Positions 6,651 to 11,090 of a stretch of 11,090 nucleotides of DNA are shown piece after piece. Location: positions 1 through 11,090 of the forward strand of contig CALUBY010000019.1 in assembly GCA_943914435.1 (NCBI GenBank), given 5' to 3'. The position numbers were made by a program, and so were the translations under genes. The stretch comes from an uncultured bacterium. Its GTDB lineage: Bacteria; Patescibacteriota; Minisyncoccia; Phycocordibacterales; Phycocordibacteraceae. The notes below the pieces were generated by a model, which was given only the letters and a program-made list of their open reading frames with translations, had not been told where the DNA came from and searched no databases. Each line of letters begins with the position of its first letter. Position 1 is the first letter of the stretch.

Positions 6651-7265
6651 CTAACGGCTGTAGAACGAGAGCACGGCAACAAGATCTCCCGCCGGAGAGG
6701 CAGCCTCTTCGGTTGGAATCTCCTGCATACCTCCCTTCATGGTCTTAGGATCCCAAGTGAGCCATGAAGAAAGGGTTGGGCGCTCGTTGAACTTCTCAGC
6801 GAAATTCTCAAAGAGAACCGCATCCTTTGAACCTTCGCGGACACCAATCACCTCACCAACACGCATAGCGCGGGATGGGATGGTGGTCTTAACACCGTTT
6901 ACCGTAAGGTGCCCGTGGGACACCATCTGGCGAGCAGCACGACGCGTCGGCGCAAGGCCGAGGCGGTATGCAATGTTATCAAGACGCATCTCGAGAAGGC
7001 GGTGAAGAGTCTCCGCAGGTGGCTTGCCGTGTGTTGAGGTCGCGGTAGCAACATAGTTACTAAACTGCTTCTCAGAAAGACCGTAGGTCATACGTACCTT
7101 CTGCTTCTCAAGAAGCTGCTTTCCGAACTCAGTCTGGTTGTTGCGACGTCCCTTCTTGTTGCGAGCTGCGCGCTCTTCAGCAATAGCAAACTTCTGAGTC
7201 TGCGTCTTTTCAAAGACAGATGCTCCGAGGCGCTTTGCGATTTTATACTTTGGTCCGATTTTCAT
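6651..7265 (-). CDS. rpsD: 30S ribosomal protein S4 (uS4), zinc-free form
   Basis: A 204-residue uS4, a primary 16S rRNA-binding protein and, in several bacteria, a translational repressor of its own operon. The N-terminus (MKIGPKYKIAKRLG) lacks the four cysteines of zinc-binding S4. FGKQLLEKQKVRMTYGLSEK (47-66) is a family hallmark. The S4 RNA-binding domain runs from about 94 to 155 and contains MRLDNIAYRLGLAPTRRAAR and GHLTVNGVKTTIPSRAM. It sits between rpsK and rpoA as in the E. coli alpha operon. I see no obvious S4-binding pseudoknot in the short gaps upstream, but cannot fold them here. No Shine-Dalgarno; the start is preceded by TTTTTCCTACCT. Confidence 0.98.
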   Translation of the reverse strand: MKIGPKYKIAKRLGASVFEKTQTQKFAIAEERAARNKKGRRNNQTEFGKQLLEKQKVRMTYGLSEKQFSNYVATATSTHGKPPAETLHRLLEMRLDNIAYRLGLAPTRRAARQMVSHGHLTVNGVKTTIPSRAMRVGEVIGVREGSKDAVLFENFAEKFNERPTLSSWLTWDPKTMKGGMQEIPTEEAASPAGDLVAVLSFYSR

Positions 7266-7292
7266 AGGTAGGAAAAATGAGGCAGTGAGCGG

Positions 7293-7727
7293 CTATACGC
7301 GACGAGCCTTCTTAGGGCGTGGGCCGTTATGAGGCACCGGGGTAGCGTCCTTAATAGCGCGGATTGCGATACCCTTTCCAGCAAAGGAACGAAGGGTTGA
7401 CTCGCGTCCTGCACCGATGCCGCGGATAACGACGGAAGCCTCCTTAAGGCCAATGAGCATTGCCTTCTCGCCGAGAAGCTCGCCAACCTTAGCGGCAGCG
7501 TAGGGAGTTGATTTACGAGCACCAGAGAAGCCGAGGGCTCCTGCAGAAGAAGACATGATGGCGTTTCCTGCTTCGTCCGTAAGGACTGCCTTCGTGTTGT
7601 TGAAGGTAGCCTCAACGTGAAGCACACCGCGCTCGAGTCGCTTCTTGACGGCCTTCGACATGGCACGGTCTTTGCGACCCTGGTCCATGCCCTTTCCGGA
7701 CTTCTTGATGATTCGTTTCTTTCCCAT
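7293..7727 (-). CDS. rpsK: 30S ribosomal protein S11 (uS11)
   Basis: A 144-residue uS11, part of the small-subunit platform near the E-site. The basic N-terminal extension (1-32) is longer than usual; the family is near 129 residues. The core has GVLHVEATFNNTKAVLTDEA (34-53), SAGALGFSGARKSTPYAA (61-78) and the C-terminal signature IRGIGAGRESTLRSFAGKG (101-119), ending NGPRPKKARRV, the very conserved tail. It lies between rpsM and rpsD. Start context (TTCACTATGGGAAAG) is nearly identical to that of dnaK, and there is no Shine-Dalgarno. Confidence 0.98.
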   Translation of the reverse strand: MGKKRIIKKSGKGMDQGRKDRAMSKAVKKRLERGVLHVEATFNNTKAVLTDEAGNAIMSSSAGALGFSGARKSTPYAAAKVGELLGEKAMLIGLKEASVVIRGIGAGRESTLRSFAGKGIAIRAIKDATPVPHNGPRPKKARRV

Positions 7728-7756
7728 AGTGAATTAAAAGTGTATGACGCCTCGGA

Positions 7757-8137
7757 TTATGTCTTCTCGAGGGTGCGGCGACCGCTACCCATCGTTTTAC
7801 GTGTGTTTCCACGAACGGTGCGTGAGTTTGTCTTGGTGCGCTGTGCGCGAACCGGAAGACGGCGCTCGTGGCGGATACCGCGTGCTGAGCGGATATCCTT
7901 AAGGCGCTTGATGTTCTGGCTCTCTTCACGACGAAGCTCACCTTCAATAGTGAAAGCCTCTGAAAGAGTACGAATCTTCTGCTCCTCGTCAGCCGTAAGG
8001 TCGCTTCCCTTGCGAATCGGATCAACACCTGCCTCCTTAAGGATATCAAGTGCGCGCTTCGGACCAATGCCAAAGATAAGAGGCAGCGCGTATGCGAGCT
8101 GCTTGTCGTCAGGAAGGGTCACACCGGCGATACGCAT
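7757..8137 (-). CDS. rpsM: 30S ribosomal protein S13 (uS13)
   Basis: A 126-residue uS13 from the small-subunit head, which forms intersubunit bridges and contacts P-site tRNA. MRIAGVTLPDDKQLAYAL begins the protein, the helix-hairpin-helix region IFGIGPKRALDILKEAG spans 21-37, and the RNA-binding tail is GIRHERRLPVRAQRTKTNSR (87-106) then RGNTRKTMGSGRR. The start at 8137 fits the family N-terminus exactly. It lies 57 bases after rpmJ, one of the longest gaps in the operon; I see only a 4-bp inverted repeat there (AGGG and CCCT, at 8187-8202). Confidence 0.98.
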   Translation of the reverse strand: MRIAGVTLPDDKQLAYALPLIFGIGPKRALDILKEAGVDPIRKGSDLTADEEQKIRTLSEAFTIEGELRREESQNIKRLKDIRSARGIRHERRLPVRAQRTKTNSRTVRGNTRKTMGSGRRTLEKT

Positions 8138-8194
8138 GGATTCGAGAGATTAGAAGAAGGTAAGAATAAAAAGGAAACGCGAGTCAAGGGGCTA

Positions 8195-8311
8195 TTATCC
8201 CTGGCGAGCCTTGCGGCGTGGGTTGCGCTTGTTGATACGGTACAAGCGCCCGCGACGACGGACGATGATATCTCCTGGCTGCTGTACTTTAATTGATGCA
8301 CGTACTTTCAT
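8195..8311 (-). CDS. rpmJ: 50S ribosomal protein L36 (bL36), zinc-free form
   Basis: A 38-codon gene encoding bL36, the smallest large-subunit protein, bound near domain V of 23S rRNA. It opens MKVRASIKVQQPGDIIVRRR and ends RRKARQG, and aligns without gaps with the 38-residue E. coli protein. The canonical zinc ligands (Cys11, Cys14, Cys27, His33) are replaced by Gln, Asp, Asn and Arg, so this is a zinc-independent form. It ends in tandem stops TAA-TAG. It lies 15 bases after infA and before rpsM, the standard infA-rpmJ-rpsM order. No Shine-Dalgarno (ACCGAACGAATACG precedes ATG). Confidence 0.96.
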   Translation of the reverse strand: MKVRASIKVQQPGDIIVRRRGRLYRINKRNPRRKARQG

Positions 8312-8326
8312 CGTATTCGTTCGGTT

Positions 8327-8542
8327 TTAGCTAAGCCGCCTCACGATGCGCGCACGTCCTCCGTATGGATCCATAACCAGTTCAACCTGGTCACCAACCA
8401 ACACGCGAATTCGGTGCAAACGCATCTTTCCAGCAAGGTATGCAAGCTGGAGCTCTCCGGTCGGCATCCTAACCCTAAAAAGAGAATTAGGAAGCACCTC
8501 TTCTACAGAGCCGGTTGCTGCGCCTTCTTTACTTACCTCCAT
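8327..8542 (-). CDS. infA: Translation initiation factor IF-1
   Basis: A 71-residue IF-1, a single OB-fold (S1-like) protein that occupies the 30S A-site during initiation. Family motifs are GSVEEVLPNSLFRVRMPTGE (11-30), LAYLAGKMRLHRIRVLVGD (33-51) and a DPYGGRARIVRR end (58-69). I start it at the ATG at 8542, giving the usual length (about 72). Reading in from an upstream TTG at 8584 adds 14 residues, but that TTG is the -35 box of the operon promoter and cannot be in the mRNA. The leader would be about six bases. Codons 2-3 carry GGAGGT right after the ATG, of no obvious use there. It is the first gene of the ribosomal operon. Confidence 0.96.
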   Translation of the reverse strand: MEVSKEGAATGSVEEVLPNSLFRVRMPTGELQLAYLAGKMRLHRIRVLVGDQVELVMDPYGGRARIVRRLS

Positions 8543-8555
8543 GTGATGCTTCATC

Positions 8556-8584
8556 ATCCTACCAAGGATGGAATAGGTCGTCAA
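8556..8584 (-). promoter_or_regulatory. Promoter of the infA-rpsI ribosomal operon
   Basis: The -35 box TTGACG (8584-8579, 5 of 6) and an extended -10 box TGG-TAGGAT (8561-8556 hexamer, 4 of 6) are separated by 17 bases. Start would be near 8549, about six bases before the infA ATG. It lies just past the stop codon of the upstream gene (8601), so the operon has its own start. Confidence 0.7.
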
Positions 8585-8590
8585 ATAGGT
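8572..8590 (-). repeat. Direct repeat ACCTATT at the operon promoter
   Basis: Two copies of ACCTATT (8590-8584 and 8578-8572, minus strand) lie 12 bases apart: one ends on the first base of the -35 box, the other fills the start of the spacer. Such a pair could bind a regulator covering the promoter; chance is possible with 7-base units. Confidence 0.3.
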
Positions 8591-8600
8591 TATTAAGGTT

Positions 8601-9848
8601 TTACTTCACTTCCTGGGCGTTTTCGACCGACACCTTTATCTTTGCCGGGTCACTCGGGAATGACGACTTCCAGAAAGGACGAAGAACAAGGGATGCACGG
8701 TCAACTTCTGGGAAGCCTGAGAGGGCTGTTTCGGCCAAGGAGCGACTCTTTCCAGCCACCGCGGCCGCTATTTTGCTCTCATCAATCATCCAGTGAATGA
8801 CGGTACTTCCCGCAAGTGCAAAGGCAAATTCCGTGGTTCCTGGCACCGGAATATCCCCTACCGGCGTAAGAGTCAGGGCTGCAGTCTCTTGAAGAACAAC
8901 ATCCTGGCCGGTATAGGAACCTATAACCTGGTAGGCAATGGCGCTTGCAAGAGCGGATGAAGGAAACACGACGGCCGTTGCAATGGCTTTCTCGGCAATT
9001 TGAACGTTTCCTCCAGCACCGGCAGCATCGGGCTGTGGTTCATAGACCACTTTGCTTGCGCCCGGAATAAGAACATATCCTTCAGGAATAGCCTCGTTTA
9101 GAGCTTCAGTAATATCCGTGCCGAGGGTAGCGCGGAGTTCTGTTGCCTTTCCTTCCCGTGTAGCTGCTGAGACGCTTGGACGGGGGCCTGCAAACCCTCC
9201 CTTCATTGCTTCTTTAGAGCTTGCGGTTACCTGGGTGAAGGTAGCGCCGCCCGCAAGTCCCGGAAGCGTAAAGGTGGTCGGACCGACGTTATAAGCCTCT
9301 CCGGCAGCGTCTGCATAGACCGTAGCCTCAAGTGAGCCCGGGGTGCCATTTACCGCCTTTGGTACGGTTATCGAATCACGAACACGGAATATAAGTCCGT
9401 CCGGAGTCTCAAAGCGAGTGTTTTTGATGAGCTGCTGAGCTACGTCCTGAGTATTCGTGATGGTGATGGTTCCCTGCGCTGACTGGTTCACGGTTTCTGT
9501 TCCTTCAGAAGGAACGGATACACTTGCTACTTTTTCAACCGTAAGGACTTCAAACGGAAGATCGCCGCCTGAAGCGGTTGCAAGGAATTCACCTGATACT
9601 GATGTCCGGTTCTCTGTTGCGGTTATATTGACGACCGCTCCTGAGAAAGCGAAGAGCGCGCCAATAGATATAAGTATTACAATACCGGCAACAATCGCGG
9701 TTCCCATAGGAAACGAACGCGAAGGTTTACGAGGCTTTTGAGGACGCGCATACGCTGGGCGCTCGATGGGAGTTGTCGGAACAACCATATCTTCGCCCGT
9801 ATGGCGACGACGGGATGGTGGAATGATGTCATTCAGGTTCTTTTGCAT
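8601..9848 (-). CDS. Membrane-anchored baseplate-J-like protein
   Basis: A 415-residue protein with a cytoplasmic, Arg/Pro-rich N-terminus (1-47, including LNDIIPPSRRR), one membrane helix (about 48-70) and a large extracytoplasmic part. About 146-215 resembles the phage baseplate J/gp47-like domain that Parcubacterial proteins of this layout are commonly named for: ETPDGLIFRV, then VPKAVNGTPGSLEATVYADAAGEAYNVGP with its repeated Gly and Asn pattern. That is a name, not a proven role; there are no other phage-tail genes here. The C-terminal part (340-411) has the motif LRPFWKSSFPSDPAKIKV. I start it at ATG 9848 because the LNDIIPPSRRR opening follows at once; a GTG at 9905 would add 19 residues, and a -10 box lies between. 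It follows the actin-like gene by 59 bases and may work with it in an envelope or pilus-like complex, which is inference from proximity. Confidence 0.8.
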   Translation of the reverse strand: MQKNLNDIIPPSRRRHTGEDMVVPTTPIERPAYARPQKPRKPSRSFPMGTAIVAGIVILISIGALFAFSGAVVNITATENRTSVSGEFLATASGGDLPFEVLTVEKVASVSVPSEGTETVNQSAQGTITITNTQDVAQQLIKNTRFETPDGLIFRVRDSITVPKAVNGTPGSLEATVYADAAGEAYNVGPTTFTLPGLAGGATFTQVTASSKEAMKGGFAGPRPSVSAATREGKATELRATLGTDITEALNEAIPEGYVLIPGASKVVYEPQPDAAGAGGNVQIAEKAIATAVVFPSSALASAIAYQVIGSYTGQDVVLQETAALTLTPVGDIPVPGTTEFAFALAGSTVIHWMIDESKIAAAVAGKSRSLAETALSGFPEVDRASLVLRPFWKSSFPSDPAKIKVSVENAQEVK

Positions 9849-9886
9849 AAAACGATGAAAAGCCGTGATAGGGATAGTACCCGAAC

Positions 9887-9892
9887 AGTATA
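9887..9892 (-). promoter_or_regulatory. Candidate -10 box of the baseplate-J-like gene
   Basis: TATACT (5 of 6 to consensus) lies 38 bases before ATG 9848, but the -35 position (CTGAAT at 17 bases) is a poor match. If real, it excludes the GTG at 9905 as start. The gene could equally be cotranscribed from upstream. Confidence 0.2.
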
Positions 9893-9907
9893 CACCCCGG
9901 CACACAA

Positions 9908-11090
9908 CTATTCAGGGGTCATGGAGACAATCATTGAGGACTCAGGTTTTTTGGCTTCAAGGGCTGGATGGATGTGGATACTCTTCTTTCCGCTGTAGAG
10001 CGCAAGTATTCCGAGGAACAGGTCGCTGTCGCTTATACCCCGCATTTTTAGTGACGTGCACAGATGGGACGGCATAACCGGAATAATGGCGAGTGGTTTA
10101 TCAGAAAGCCAGAGAGAGCGAAGGGTGCTCATCTCGAGCGTTCGCTTTAGATAGTCGCGAGTTCGGGTATCAGAGAGTAAAAATATGGCATGAGGAAGGG
10201 CGTCGGTAAGCGAAAACTCCTGAAGGATAGTGTTCAGGTGCTCAATCCATTCTTTTTCAATCGCATGGGTCTCTTCTTTGAAAAGCACATTCACGCTTTT
10301 TGTAAGAGGTCCTGTTTCTTCCTCGTGCTGCTTGCGCCAGGATACTTTGGCGGTCTGAAGTAAATCGTGGGTGCCTTGAGGCACTGATGCAACATGCTTA
10401 ATGATGCCGTGCTTTACAAACAAAAGGTCCGTTCCCTTTCCGGTGACATCAAGAAGAATAAAATCATCCTGATGAGGGTATAAATCCCGGAATACCGTGT
10501 ATGCAGCAGGAGCAAAACCAATAAGCTCAATGGCATGGGTATGGAAGGACTGACGTAGCGAGGACTCTATACGCTCCGCTGCCTCCTTCTCCATGCTTGA
10601 TGCAAGAAGTACTATTTCTGCTCTCGATGCCTTTTTTCCAAAGGGCGTTGATACTTGGTACCCATTTAGTATGGTCGCCACAATAGTGTGCCCAAGGGTA
10701 ATGCGGTCTTCGGGCACCTCAACAGCATGAGTCGCCGTATCAACATGGGCGTGGGTGAATCTAAAAGGTCGACCGTCCTCAATGTGGGTATTTGTTACGT
10801 GGGTCTCTTGCCAGGGTGCGGCAATAGACACAAGTACCTTGTCCACGGATCCGCTACCTGTCTCACGTCGAAGCAAGGGTGCGCCTTCGGTGGTCATATG
10901 GCGCTTCACGAACTCAAGAGAACGCAGCATGCTGTCGGTAATCGATTCACCTTCGCGCAACCCAATATCGGCACGAACGGTGTAATACATGACAGGCTGA
11001 GCACCTTTTGTGTAATGCGCGTAGGCACCCCCAACTGATGCAGAGCCAATATCAATCAGTGCAACCGTTTCTCCTTTCTTACCTTTAGAA
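9908..11090 (-). CDS. Actin-like ATPase fold protein (partial, 5' end outside window)
   Basis: The frame is open to the window edge, so the gene is cut at its 5' end; 393 residues are visible. An internal ATG at 10990 is not the start, because the 33 residues before it hold the best family motif: ALIDIGSASVGGAY, an actin-like phosphate-1 loop (Asp13 of the visible part). The second is DFILLDVTGKGTDLLFV (about 209-225), a phosphate-2 loop. Between them lie segments like those of the FtsA/PilM fold, with IELIGFAPAAYTVFRDL before phosphate-2. These mark an ASKHA-type actin-like protein. FtsA and PilM are the nearest named relatives, but I see no FtsZ- or PilN-binding motif, so I do not name it. 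It has no signal peptide in view and is probably cytosolic, acting on a membrane partner. The next gene downstream, 59 bases on, encodes a membrane protein with a cytoplasmic basic N-terminus, a plausible partner. Confidence 0.75.
   Translation of the reverse strand, partial: SKGKKGETVALIDIGSASVGGAYAHYTKGAQPVMYYTVRADIGLREGESITDSMLRSLEFVKRHMTTEGAPLLRRETGSGSVDKVLVSIAAPWQETHVTNTHIEDGRPFRFTHAHVDTATHAVEVPEDRITLGHTIVATILNGYQVSTPFGKKASRAEIVLLASSMEKEAAERIESSLRQSFHTHAIELIGFAPAAYTVFRDLYPHQDDFILLDVTGKGTDLLFVKHGIIKHVASVPQGTHDLLQTAKVSWRKQHEEETGPLTKSVNVLFKEETHAIEKEWIEHLNTILQEFSLTDALPHAIFLLSDTRTRDYLKRTLEMSTLRSLWLSDKPLAIIPVMPSHLCTSLKMRGISDSDLFLGILALYSGKKSIHIHPALEAKKPESSMIVSMTPE

Noticed and set aside
7612..8153. 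Overlapping frames opposite or beside rpsM/rpsK (7612-8073 minus, 7617-8153 plus)
   Set aside because: The rpsM and rpsK reading frames match their families end to end; these other frames have no family features.
8182..8187. TTGACT in the rpmJ-rpsM gap as an internal promoter
   Set aside because: No -10 box is found at 16-18 bases; only an AT-rich stretch at a too-short distance.
8543..8584. 14-residue upstream extension of infA from TTG
   Set aside because: The TTG is the -35 box of the operon promoter, and IF-1 is normally about 72 residues.
8601..9848. Evidence for a phage or contractile-injection system
   Set aside because: Only one baseplate-J-like domain is present, on a membrane-anchored protein, with no sheath, tube, spike or other tail genes in the window.
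9849..9905. GTG start adding 19 residues to the baseplate-J-like protein
   Set aside because: The extra residues look unlike a protein N-terminus, while ATG 9848 is followed at once by the LNDIIPPSRRR opening.

Overview
The window looks like a chromosomal segment from a Candidate Phyla Radiation (Patescibacteria) bacterium, most likely in the Parcubacteria lineage. This rests on four things seen here: a zinc-ligand-free bL36 and uS4, a ribosomal operon that starts at infA, short intergenic gaps with almost no Shine-Dalgarno sequences, and a membrane-anchored baseplate-J-like protein next to an actin-like ATPase, a pairing I associate with Parcubacteria. The exact lineage is an inference. All 15 genes lie on the minus strand, so transcription runs from high to low coordinates. 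I found no tRNA, rRNA, CRISPR array, insertion sequence or phage module, and no gap between genes longer than about 130 bases.

In the direction of transcription, the region 11090-8601 holds the 3' part of an actin-like (FtsA/PilM-type fold) gene that runs off the window edge, followed by a single-pass membrane protein with a baseplate-J-like extracytoplasmic region. A clear sigma70-type promoter (8584-8556) then drives a nine-gene translation/transcription operon ending at 4460: infA, rpmJ, rpsM, rpsK, rpsD, rpoA, rplQ, rplM, rpsI. A strong hairpin terminator closes it at 4415-4444. It combines what are often two clusters (infA to rplQ, and rplM-rpsI) and is not preceded by secY, adk or map. 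rpmJ (8195-8311) is only 38 codons long and easy to miss.

From 4346 to 741 come a small cupin, a type IV pilin-like prepilin, then grpE and dnaK. A perfect 14-bp hairpin (686-717) ends dnaK. The same bases supply part of the -35 box of the next promoter, which serves a secreted protein of unknown family with eight cysteines in its mature part (34-609). That last gene has a normal Shine-Dalgarno sequence and looks richer in G+C than its neighbours.

Most of the window is core housekeeping. I see no convincing new multi-gene system. The points most worth following up are the start-codon architecture (leaderless or nearly leaderless promoters, no Shine-Dalgarno), the uncharacterised actin-like/baseplate-J pair, the CIRCE half-site and 20-codon basic ORF between grpE and dnaK, and the orphan cysteine-rich secreted protein.
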